The notes under the pieces were generated by a model. The model searched no databases. It was not told the origin of the DNA and was given only the letters and a program-made list of their open reading frames with translations. Shown here piece by piece: positions 1 to 9,499 of a DNA stretch of 64,000 nt (within the stretch, counting starts at the first letter, position 1; every line of letters begins with the position of its first letter). Source of the DNA: Dryocosmus kuriphilus (taxonomy: Eukaryota; Arthropoda; Insecta; Hymenoptera; Cynipidae); the NCBI GenBank assembly GCA_038277395.1, contig CM076191.1, forward strand, positions 98,877,588-98,941,587. Direction: 5' to 3'. The position numbers and the translations under genes were made by a program.

Positions 1-42
1 TCCATAATTTCATTCTGCCTTAAGGGCATATGCCACTGACAA

Positions 43-481
43 CCCTACTAGCACCCAATATTGCCTCAATATTGCATCCATATTTCCTGAAATATGGGCA
101 ATGTTGCAGGAAATATGGATGCAATATTGAGGCAATATTGCGATGACCATTTTTGGCAACATTCGGCTGCTAAAATTATTATTATTTTTAACAACAAATA
201 TCTCGTAAACCGTAAGAGACAGGTAAAAATGGATGCCATTTTTGGGTTTTTGAGTACCCGTAGTATATTGCTGTACATAGATCCATATTATGAAATAAAA
301 ACCATTTTTACCTATCTCCCCTAAGATTTACCAGATATCTGTTGTTAAAGACAGTAAGTGAATGTTGCCAAAAACGGCCATCGCAATATTGCCTCAATAT
401 TGCATCTATATTTCCTGCAATATTGCCCATGTTGCAGGGAATATGGATGCAATATTGAGGCAATATTAGGTGCTAGTAGGG
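43..481. mobile_element. Foldback element, CCCTANTAGCAC family, short copy
   Basis: The two halves are inverted copies of each other along almost the whole 439 bp. The left end is CCCTACTAGCAC and the right end is its exact reverse complement. Each arm also carries smaller inverted units built from CAATATTGCCTCAATATTGC. AA flanks both ends, so a 2-bp target duplication is possible. There is no coding capacity, so it is non-autonomous. The same arms bound the 4.4-kb element at 33174-37556. The superfamily is not identified. Confidence 0.8.
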
Positions 482-720
482 AATGACCGACGAAGCCAGT
501 CCTAAGATCGATATTTTCCCCCCATATTAAAAAAAAAGTTTTAAAGAATCGGAAAAAATTTGGGAAAATATTGGTTAATACAAAAGGACATTTTGTGTGG
601 AAAAGCGTAGGGTTCTTGGAACAATAGAAGTTTATTTTCAAAATAATAAATACCAACCAATGCATTTTTCCTTTCTTAGTCACAACCTTCTTTTGAAAGG
701 ACATATGCCGCACTTAAATA
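482..720. other. Unassigned AT-rich spacer
   Basis: AT-rich sequence with homopolymer A and T runs between two inverted-repeat structures. I see no gene, motif or repeat that I can support here. Confidence 0.4.
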
Positions 721-1545
721 CCTATATTACCGACCTCAATTTTCAGAATTTATCAATTTATTTTTTGAATCTCAGAACGTTTTTTAAAAATAATGTGTCG
801 GACTGAAACTTTGGGAAATGCATGAGAAGACATTAGATTGCGTCTGTATACATTATTTGAGTAGGAATTTTGAAAAAAGTTTTTTTCGACGAAATTAAAA
901 CGGGAAGCACTTTTTACGCTAGTTCCAATCAAAACCGTTCCTAATGGCAGAGCGATGGCGCGTGACACGCAACATGCCTCGGATTCACTGACAGGTAACG
1001 CAGCGAATTTACATATTAGTTTGTTTATTTGCACTATACGAACAAAAATTATTGTGCATAATGTTTTTCTAACGATGTTTGCCTAATTTTCTTCAAGACA
1101 GTGGAGTCGTTTACCTCAACACTGCACCATTGAAAAAAAGACAAATTGATTACAGAGTTAAAAAACACGGTCGGTATTACTGGGAATTTATTTATTAATT
1201 ACAAATCTTTTTACACTATTTAAGCTTCAATCGCGTATACAAACGTAGTTTATTGTCCCCTTTTGATTTTCTGAAAGTTTTAGGCCAATAGATGATGTAT
1301 AAAAAAAGTTCCGAGATACAAAAAATGTATGGGGAATTTATTCATTTGCTTCAAAACTTTCCACTTTATAACTTCGTCGAAAAAAAACTTTTTTCAAAAT
1401 TCCTACTCAAATAATGTATATAAACGCAATTTATTATCTTCTCATGCGTTTCCCAAAGTTTCAGTACGATATTTTATTTACAAAAGAAGTTGTGTGATTC
1501 AAAGAACAAATTGATAAATCTAAAAATTGTAGTCGGTAATATAGG
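721..1545. repeat. Large inverted repeat (foldback)
   Basis: Arms at about 721-897 and 1371-1545 are reverse complements at roughly 80-85 percent by eye. Shared words include ACTTTGGGAAA and TACATTATTTGAGTAGG. The spacer (about 898-1370) contains a weaker copy of the arm near 1165-1300. The short ORFs on the two strands (753-1034 minus, 1329-1514 plus) give similar peptides only because the arms are inverted copies. This is most likely a non-autonomous foldback element. No terminal sequence or target duplication could be fixed. Confidence 0.7.
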
Positions 1546-1575
1546 AATTTTGTATGTGTCACCTGCCCTTAAATG

Positions 1576-1749
1576 CATTCTGAAATGAAACCCCTATATC
1601 TCACTAGATTTAGCAGACGAGTACTAAATGGGAATGCGCATTGCAAAAAAGCCTATAGTCCGCCAGAGGGCCAATTTTTACAACGCACATTTCCTTCTAG
1701 TACTCGCCCTGCTAAATCTAGTGATATCTAGAGGTTTTATGGTAGAATG
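1576..1749. mobile_element. MITE with about 55-bp terminal inverted repeats
   Basis: The left arm from 1576 (CATTCTGAAATGAAACC) pairs with a right arm ending at 1749 (GAATG). Both share CACTAGATTTAGCAG and CGAGTACTA. The short centre has no ORF. The target duplication is not clear. Confidence 0.7.
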
Positions 1750-2329
1750 AAATTATGGCAGAAAACTATTCACAAAACTATACCCTAAAAAAAGTCGCGA
1801 AAGGGAATTGTGTCGTGCATACGAAAATCTTAGAATCGAATATAAAATGTATATTAAATGCAATGATGTTTAAATTGTAAGAAATTACATGATTTATAGA
1901 AAAAATGGATAACGGAACTAATCGAATAAAAAACTAGAGGGCAAGTTTTACAAATAACCGAACCAAAAATTGAGGATAAAAACGAATAAAAACAAAGTAC
2001 TGGTAACTGTGATAAATATAAGAGGGAAATTATAAAAAGGATAAAAGGGAACATAATAACGGTCAAAAATAATAATGAAAACCGAAATAAGAATCCGAAC
2101 AATCAAGATAAAAGACGATTTGAATATTGATTTCCATTTTCACCATTTGGATTTCCTTTCCTATCATTCCACCCTCAATATCAGCAATACCTACGGCCTA
2201 ATTTCAAACCTAGACTCCCACTTGGTTTCTAACCAAAATTCCCAACTTACAAACTAAGATATCCTTTCAATCCTTATAATCAGATGCTACCTATGTTTAA
2301 CCAAATTAGGCTTGAATTCGGGATAAAAT
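1750..2329. other. Unassigned, A-rich, possible 5' part of a dead gag
   Basis: Strongly A-rich, as in retroelement gag regions, and it leads into the gag remnant that follows. The short ORFs on both strands show no motif I recognise. Confidence 0.3.
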
Positions 2330-2600
2330 AAATCGATGACAGAATTTCCAGACGAGAAAGCGGAAATTACTGCAGGGGAAAATAAAAATCAACAGAAACA
2401 AAATCCTCAAAAATCAAGTTACGAAAATAAAAATTAAAAAACGAGGAATTATAATTCGAATCCACAAAATAATAAGAACACTATTCCAGAGAAAAATCAA
2501 AATTCAAATTCGAAAAACGTGAGCGCACAAGAAAACGCATATAATTCAAATTAATATCATTGTAGTTTTCCGGGTCATTTTAAAAGAGAATGCCCTATAA
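2330..2600 (+). pseudogene. Degenerate LTR-retrotransposon gag with zinc-knuckle remnant
   Basis: The plus strand codes for an Asn/Gln/Lys-rich stretch interrupted by stops. It ends in a CCHC-type knuckle at about 2552-2593: Cys at 2561, His at 2576 and Cys at 2591 keep the C-x4-H-x4-C spacing, in the context PGHFKREC. The codon where the first Cys should be is a stop (TAA). In an active element this is the nucleic-acid-binding part of Gag. The RNase H and integrase remnants of similar style at 2795 and 5990 probably belong to the same dead gypsy-type element. That link is inference. Confidence 0.55.
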
Positions 2601-2794
2601 TTTTCACAATCAGGGAAACTGGAAGGGTGGGTATCAGGATCAAACAAATTAATTTTGATCACCGAAATTATTAATAATATTGGGTTAATTATTAATAATA
2701 ATTATTACATAATACTTCGGGTTAGCAGACTTACTTACTCAAGCCATAAACGGAATAAATTACGCAATCGCGTTCGCGAGTAGAGGCCTAAACG

Positions 2795-2935
2795 GTGCCG
2801 AATCTCGGTACTCGGCTTCAGAAAAAAAACTGCCTCGCGGTGGTTTGTGCCATTACAAGATTTAGACCATACCTCGAGGGTTATAGTTTCAAAGTTATAA
2901 CGGACCACTTAGAGTTAAAGTGGTTCCATAGCCAA
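2795..2935 (+). pseudogene. Gypsy RNase H remnant
   Basis: The translation contains CLAVVCAITRFRPYLEGY followed by VITDHLELKW. This is the characteristic C-terminal part of the Ty3/gypsy RNase H domain (usually LAVVWAIEKFRPYLEG, then TDHSSLKWL). The frame is lost upstream and cut downstream at about 2935, where a GC-hairpin repeat begins. The integrase that should follow lies 3 kb away at 5990, so the element was probably split by later insertions. Confidence 0.75.
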
Positions 2936-3445
2936 AAAATCTGCCCGCATTGCGGGCACATTCCCATCGCGTGCCGCGCTTTGCGCGAAGTATGAGCGCG
3001 CCAATGGCGTGCGATCTGGTGTTCGTCGCGCTTCGCGCTCCGATATATTTAAGCCTCGCGCCTCACGCTCGAATGTTTTTGGTCCTTGCACATCGTGCTC
3101 GGTATTCGTTACTTGGATCTTAAAATATCAAAACACCTACTTTTAATGAGATTATTAAATTTGAATTTCTTATTAAAAATTACAGAAGAAATTATTTTAC
3201 TTATAGCTCTATCGATCTTAAGAAATACATTTTCATCATGAAACTCGCGCTTCGCGTTCAACAATAAAATTTTTTTCAAACACATTGTAGATTGGTAAAG
3301 TTTTTTTGTGATTTTCCAAATTTTCACAATGCAGGATTTCGATTCTTAAAAGTAAAACGCTGAGTCTTATAAATAAATTTTGTAGCTCTTTCCAAGGTGA
3401 ACAATTCTGCTTGTTAATATTTTCTCATATCTTGCATAGTTTTGC
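2932..3445 (+). repeat. GC-hairpin repeat family, copy 1
   Basis: Starts with AAAAAATCTGCCCGC, a 3-nt loop and GCGGGCAC. A run of GC-rich palindromes follows, such as CGCGCTTCGCGCTC (2940-3100), and then an AT-rich part (3109-3440). The AT-rich part matches 49735-50050 and 50600-50880 closely, including TAGATTGGTAAAGTTTTTT and TATCTTGCATAGTTTTGCTG. It interrupts the gypsy remnant. No coding role is apparent in this copy. Confidence 0.75.
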
Positions 3446-4916
3446 TGGAACGGGACGAATTCTTAATAGCGATGCGACACTTCGGTGTACAGGAAGAGAT
3501 TGTTCACAAATTAGAAATTCCTAAGCTCGACGATGCGTGCCCGCTTGGCGAAAACCGGGGGAACATAGGGTGATATGGTAGGGATAACGAACGTCCGAAC
3601 GCACGAGAGTGAGAGAAACCGCGCGGAATCCGCGCTCCTGATTGGTCTATTAACACGTCGCCTGTCCTTCTTTTCACAAAGTCTTCCATCCTTCCGATTC
3701 TGTCCTTCGACAACCGCTGAGAATTTAGCCCTTTCCTTGTCTTTCGGAGAAGAGCCGTGGATCTCGAGAGTTGAAGGCCGGGGAAACGGCCGGATCCTTA
3801 AAATGTGTCCATTGTAGGTATCACTGGATCCCGAAAATAATAAAATTCAAAACAGCAATTTTTTCTACTTCTCAATTTCAAAGAGAACTAGCCAAATCAT
3901 TCAACTCTAGTACTCTAGAGAGAACTACCGAAATCATCCTACCCTATTATTTCAGGGAGAACTACTGAGATAAATTTTTGTAGCCTCACCCTTCCTCACT
4001 GGTACTGGTGCCTGGGTCTTGGAGGGTGATTCTACTCTTCAAGTCCTCAGCCGGAACTTGCCAAGCATATATTGGACGGCGATAACTGCCTCCTTCCTTC
4101 TTCTTCAGCTGGAACTTCGCCTAGCATCTTAGAAGTTGAAGGTGACGTAGCGATAAATAAACCAAAGAAGACATGCGTGAAGGTCTCCTGACTGATAAGA
4201 AGTCTCGCCGTATGGGAGGTGACGACGAATCCTTTTTTGAAGACGCAATGTAGAGGGGCGGGAGCTCTCAACTCATTAATTCGAGGTTGTTTCGTGGGAC
4301 CGGAGGTACCCAGGCGCATACAAGCATATAATGTGTGTCGAAAGAAATAATTAGAACAATTTATATGTAAATAAAAAGATCAAGGAGTGCCGAATCTACT
4401 TTCTGTGTCAGATCGCGTGTTTCCAAAAATGCAAAATTAAGGGTACCGATCAAAGGTTAGTTATAAAAACAAAATTTGGGATGTGCAATAAAATTGCAAC
4501 ATCACAAGTGTTAAAATTTAACTTGACGAATAATCGATTCTCGAAAGGACTGGGGTTTTTGCGATGCTCAGGTACAGGCTGGGGAATGGGGGCCGGCTTT
4601 GCTCAAGGGTTTGGGAGTAAACGAGAGAGAGGGGAGCTTTTCTTGCTCATATATCATCGAGTAGCAGGCTCACACGATATAGTCGGCTGAGTAGTGTAAA
4701 GGGAGAGCTATACACCGCACGATCTGACTTCTTGTTCCCTGCGCGAACCACATAAAGTGAAAACCTGAGTCGATGGACGTTAAGACCAAAGCTAGAATAT
4801 ATCCGCAATATTACGAATAATTATATGTTAACGGAGGATGCAACAAGGGAATGCTAACCGAGTAAGTGTTTCGTTGAATAACAACATGGCTGATGAGGAG
4901 TTGTAATTCTTTCTTT
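3446..4916. other. Unassigned region, moderately GC-rich
   Basis: Richer in GC than its surroundings, with short ORFs on both strands (for example 4047-4319 minus) that I do not recognise. A small hairpin GGCCGGGGAAACGGCC lies near 3777. It could be LTR or 5' UTR sequence of a dead retroelement, but I found no TG...CA pair or primer-binding site. No host gene is supported. Confidence 0.35.
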
Positions 4917-5290
4917 TGGGTGGAATCCTGTTGGCCTGCTTTTTGGGTAGACGGTGGGAGGAATTCTCTCATTTTAGGGTTTCTCCTTTCTATATGTGTT
5001 TTGTAATGTCAGCTTATTGTACTTACTTGAGACTTATCCCTAAAATGAGACTAGTTCCACCGCAATTTTTCTTATATATTTTATTAAAAAATGATTCCAC
5101 ATCGCGATTACAACTCAACCGCTATTTCTTTGGATGGAATCCTGTTGACCCGCGGTTTGATTGGAGCGGAAAAGGGATTATGTCATTTTATTTGTTCCTT
5201 TTATGTATGGAAATTGTAATTTCAGCTTCCTAAACCTATTTTGGAACTCCATCTAAAATGAGAACCAGGTGCCACGCGATCCCTTGACAC
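4917..5290. repeat. Direct repeat, two copies about 214 bp apart
   Basis: TGGAATCCTGTTG occurs at 4921 and again at 5135. Each is followed by related text: a TCATTTTA-type block, a TATATGTGT/TATGTATG-type block, AATKTCAGCTT, and finally CTAAAATGAGA with an ACCAG/AGTTCCAC motif. A third short echo, TAATCCTGTTGATG, lies near 5551. These look like decayed tandem or terminal repeats. No product is assigned. Confidence 0.55.
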
Positions 5291-5989
5291 TTCAATCAAA
5301 ATCGATCCCATCAACCGCAAATTCATGACGCATTCGGTTGCATTGAGTGGAAGTTACGTTGCTCTGTGAATGACGCGCGCTGTCATTGGTTGATGCGGCT
5401 GAACGATTCTTTGAACAAGCCTTTCAGTAGAATGAGTCAATTCTATGGTTTTAGGTACTATTAAAAATTCTGTATGTTCCCGCTATTATACAATTAAATC
5501 CTTCGCTATGATATAATTTCTCTGATCATCGTAATTGTAGATTCGAATGTAATCCTGTTGATGATCCATAACGCTGTCATTCTAAGACTGTTATCGTGCG
5601 CAACTTATTTAATAACTTCACTTGTAAGCATGATGAAGGCTGTTGTCATTTAAGCTATTCCGTTCTCACTTAAGTTTGTTGACTAATATCCAATCGAACG
5701 GAATTATCTATTCGAGGTCGAACGAATAGCTGAAAATTGATGATAATCACCCTGATGTGTTACGAATTATTTCGACATTATAATATTGTAATAAACGTTA
5801 GAATTAAATTAAAATTAAACTATTGAGTTGAAAATGGGGACCATGATTATTCAATTGAGTTTTACATCTATAATACATTCTGAGGAAAATATATTAGATA
5901 CTTAAAATAAATCATAATGTGTTGTTTATGACTGCTTCCTCATCAATGCGTACATCATCAATCAACATCAAATCTTGCGGGAAAATCAC
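5291..5989. other. Unassigned AT-rich region
   Basis: No ORF of note and no clear repeat arms. It lies between the direct repeats and the integrase remnant. Confidence 0.35.
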
Positions 5990-6475
5990 GAAGAAATCCA
6001 GGCGGGAGATTAAGGCTCAGAGAAAACTTACGCAAAAATATCCGAACATTACTTCTGGTCAGGACTATATTCGGACGTGATTAATTACGTGAAAACTGCC
6101 AGATTTGTCAAAGAGTAAAACCGAGTAACTAAAATAAAATAGGATTAATGGGAAAAAGGGTCATAGAGGAAGCGTGGACCATGGTAGCAGCTGATATCAT
6201 GGGCCTAATACCGAGTTCTTAAAAAGAGAAATATCAGTACATTTTCGTCTTTGTAGACCTATTTACAAAATTGGTCCAAGTAATACCGATTAAAAAAAGC
6301 TAACGGAAACATGATAGAATCGGAATTTCATAAACGAATAATATCGTTTTGGGGAACACCGCGGATTCTCCATACCGATAATGGAACCGAAATCATAAAT
6401 AAAACCTTAAGAGAACTAACTGAAAAATTCGGGATAAAACACACAAAAAAGCCAAAATACTCGATACCCTGAAGC
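5990..6475 (+). pseudogene. Gypsy integrase remnant (H2C2 finger plus rve core)
   Basis: Plus-strand frames give the end of the integrase zinc finger, NCQICQRVKPSN (about 6090-6130), then core strings WTMVAADIMGPIPSS (first catalytic Asp in ADI), YIFVFVDLFTKLVQVIPIKK and FWGTPRILHTDNGTEI (second Asp in HTDNG). Stops and frameshifts break it, and it ends before the final Glu region. This enzyme inserts retroelement cDNA in the nucleus. It is collinear with the gag and RNase H remnants at 2330 and 2795, so it is probably the same dead element. Confidence 0.8.
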
Positions 6476-7599
6476 TCAGTGGAATTCTGAGCAACCCTAC
6501 ATATTTCCGACATTTGTGTCGGATCTTTGTCTTCATTTTTCGTATGTATTTGAAATATATTTTCCACCAGGGTTTGGAAGAAAAATGTATAATTTAATTT
6601 TTTTTTAACTTTCGGTGTCCCACGCTAATGGGGCTAAAAATCAGAGTTTATGATATTCACGTAAAAATCCCTTGTAATCAGTATTCTCGCATGTCACAAT
6701 ACACACGAGGAAGGCCGTAGCCAGGGGGTGGGTCAGTGGGGTTTGAAACCATCCCTAAATTCTTTAAACATATGCATAATATACGTATACCTTCTTGAGT
6801 GTGCGAATATGCCTCTACAGATACCAAACCGAAATTTTTTTCTGGCCACGGCCTTGGACACGAGTCTGAAACTTCATAAAAACTTTCCCCAAGGCTTGAG
6901 GAAGGTTTAGTCGTAAAAACTGTCCTATTTCCCCTTCATTTTTCGATATGTATGCAAATTAAAAATTCTAGAAAGAAGATATGAATGGGAAGGGTTGTTA
7001 CAAAAATATACTTTACTCCCATTCTGAAGAACCTGCGTATGTCTGCGCCCCTAGTTTTTCTTCTGCATGACATCGCTGCACGAATCGATCGATGTCTTGT
7101 TACCCGGGCGTAGAGTCACTGTCATTAATTGTCACACGAACTTAAATTTCTTTTAAAATGGGACTTCATCGATCTTAAAAGTTTGCAATTCATCACAATA
7201 ATTACTCCCTGATTTAATATTATATTAAAAGTCACTTTCACTATTAGTTGACGCGATATTTGACTTTCTGACAGTTTTTCAATATTAAAGAAATATGACT
7301 GTCATGATTGTACTCGAGTGCCTCGAGTGTCGTCGCTAGTTGCCGCATGGAAACGAAAGCAAGAACGGCCAGTCAGGAGTCAGAATTCATTTTCGTGGCC
7401 GCGATTGGCCATTTAAGCTACGCGCGTTAATTTTAAATTCCAGTGAAGCAACGTATTTCTTTTGAAACTGGTTAGGGAATAAAGAATAATTTTAAAAAAA
7501 TTATTTTTCAGTTATAGTACGTCTCAAAATTTCCAGATTCGCACAAAAATGTTAATTTAATACTGAAAAACCCTTTAAAATAACAAAAAAAATCCTTCT
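6476..7599. other. Unassigned; possible interspersed repeat at about 6700-7070
   Basis: The stretch that starts GGCCGTAGCCAGGGGGTGGG and ends near TGTCTGCGCCCCTAG reads like a common interspersed insect repeat, but this rests on recall only. The rest has no ORF or repeat arm I can support. TTTTCCACCAGGGTTT near 6559 recurs near 42450. Confidence 0.3.
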
Positions 7600-7827
7600 C
7601 CATGAGACGCAATATTCGGGCCTGGCCGCGGTGAGGAGGCCTAGAACACCCGCCGGTGGCGACGAACTGGACACCGGGGCATAAGGCACCAATGGGCAGA
7701 ATAGTTCTTTGTTAGTAAAGTGTCCTGGGATACCAGGCTTCCTCTCATTGTATATAAGCCTTATCCTACGTGCGGGGCTCTGCAGGGACTGAACGTATTT
7801 ATTTCCCCAGTTTATCGTGGTCGCAAC

Positions 7828-8739
7828 ATGAGTTCTTTCAAAAATATTAAAAACCGTCCGAGGGAGTCGGCAACGACCCCCCTACCAAGCACATCTTCCC
7901 TTGAGAAGATGGAAACCACTGAAGAGCCAACGAGCATACTTCGGAACTCTTAAGTGGGGGACCAAATGGTAGCCACACTTCCGCAGAGGCTGGAGGTAGG
8001 GTCTTAAGTAAACCTACGAACCATGCTGATACCGGAGGGATAAACCATCCGGTGAAATCACGCAGAATCAGACTATCAAAAACCGCTAAGAAAAAGCTGA
8101 AACGCCAACTGGAAAATTAATTGGACGCAATGGCCTCGCAAGGGGGGTCTACAAAAAGATCCCATTCTAACAGCGGCACACCGAAAGACGACAGGGAACA
8201 AAGAAAGGTGTGCCTTAGATATCCATCGAACTCTTACAGACTAGCCATTAAGAATCACCTGAAGATTGACATCGTTGCCGAGGAATTCCCTTGAGACCAA
8301 ACTCAACGGCGATCAGGCTGAGGCAATTGAACCGGCTTTGGAAAAAAAAAATCGATGGAGCGCAACCTGGAAAAGTCATCTCTAGATTCGAAGACTGCCG
8401 TTTTAAGAAGGATGCATGCATCGTCATCTGTTCTGATGAGATTTCCAGGACATGGCGATTCATAAAAAGGACCTCCCGAAGCCAGTGAAGCTGCTGGCGT
8501 GGATTCCCGGCGTTTCTGTCGAGCAAGCTGCAGCTCTCAAAAGGAGAGCGGTCAAAAATCCAACACCAAGAACAGCAGAATGGATCATTATTGACGTCAA
8601 GTCGGGTAATCAAGTTATCCAACTTGTTATGAGTGCGGAACCAGGAGTGGTTGATGCTCTTAAGGAAATCGATTACAGACCAAAAGACAAAAGCCAGGAA
8701 GTATCTTCTGAGGCGATGGAAGAGGAGACTGGCAATTAA
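7828..8739 (+). pseudogene. LINE ORF1 with DUF4780-like domain, frameshifted
   Basis: ORF1 proteins of this LINE type bind the element RNA. The N-terminal frame starts near 7828 (MSSFKNIKN) and is lost near 7953. The C-terminal half reads through two frames: IDGAQPGKVISRFEDCRF to about 8455, then VKLLAWIPGVSVEQAAALK, TAEWIIIDVKSG and VDALKEIDYR to the stop at 8737-8739. That pattern matches the DUF4780 domain found in ORF1 of insect LINEs. The stop is followed after a single base by the ORF2 ATG, a usual stop-restart arrangement. The frameshifts make it inactive. Confidence 0.75.
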
Positions 8740-8740
8740 C

Positions 8741-9430
8741 ATGGACACAAAATGTCCTCCCTCCAGTCTGGATTTTAACCAGATTAATTTACATCACGCT
8801 AGAGGGGCGTCGGCTGTTCTAAGCAGATATTTAGTAGCGGAGCAAATAGCTTTTGCTCAGGAATCTACAGGAATATTGGTATTCAAGGTGCAGGTAAGGG
8901 ATATACGCCCAAATAGCGGAACAGTCATGCATGACGGATCCGTGGAAAAACCTAGGGCAGCAATTTATGGCAGAGGAGATAGTAAATTTATTGGCCTAAC
9001 AAGATTTTGTTCTAGAGAATTAGTAGCAATAAAGATGGAATACCATATAGAAGGCAGGTCACAACCCATAGTTGTATGTTCAGCGTATCTGCCGTTTGAC
9101 TTCTACGACCCACCACCATCAGAGAAGTGGAGATGGTTGGTGGAACATTACAATACGAGAGGATGGCCGCTGCTCATGGGATGTGATGCCGACATACATT
9201 ATTCGGCTTGGGACAGTAAGTACATCAACAACAGGGGTGATTTTTTATTAGACTATTTACTAACAACCGATTTAACATTGTTTAATCAGGGTAACACACC
9301 TACCTTTACGACAGTTAGATGTCAGGAAGTATTTGACATGACCTTGTGTTCGATAAATATTTGCGAAAAGATCAAGTGGTGTCGTCTGAAATGTACCTAT
9401 CGGATGACAAACAAATATGCTTCTATAAAG

Positions 9431-9433
<3 letters not shown>
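8741..9433 (+). pseudogene. LINE ORF2 N-terminus: EEP endonuclease
   Basis: An endonuclease/exonuclease/phosphatase domain, which nicks target DNA for target-primed reverse transcription. Visible motifs are the start MDTKCPPSSLDFNQINLHH, then LLMGCDADIHYSAWDSKYIN (normally GRDSNAHHTAWGS), GDFLLDYL, LTLFNQGNTPTFTT and FDMTLCS. The final SDH motif appears as LSDDKQICF in a shifted frame near 9400, so there is a frameshift near 9370 and His has become Asp. A longer frame opens upstream at 8633. I chose the start at 8741 because it follows the ORF1 stop by one base. ORF2 resumes at 14712 after a 5.3-kb insertion cluster. Confidence 0.85.

Positions 9434-9495
<62 letters not shown>
9434..9495. repeat. 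(TA)n microsatellite
   Basis: About 62 bp of pure TA at the junction between the LINE and the downstream transposon. A shorter TA run at 12583-12610 lies on the other side of that transposon, so the transposon sits inside TA repeats. Confidence 0.95.

Positions 9496-9499
<4 letters not shown>

Larger units (their letters stand above)
7600..9433 (+). mobile_element. LINE (I/Jockey group), 5' part: 5' UTR, ORF1 and endonuclease
   Basis: This is the first of three collinear pieces of one LINE (7600-9433, 14712-15531, 19122-about 20600). It begins in a GC-rich leader (about 7619), carries ORF1 ending at 8739 and ORF2 starting at 8741, and stops inside ORF2 just after the endonuclease where a TA microsatellite and three further elements sit. 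The reading direction and domain order across the three pieces fit a single element. The exact 5' end and the clade are uncertain. Confidence 0.8.

Noticed and set aside
753..1514. Two similar small proteins on opposite strands
   Set aside because: Similarity is fully explained by the inverted repeat arms.
8633..8740. ORF2 start at 8633
   Set aside because: The ATG at 8741 lies one base after the ORF1 stop and starts the conserved endonuclease. Upstream codons overlap ORF1 in another frame.
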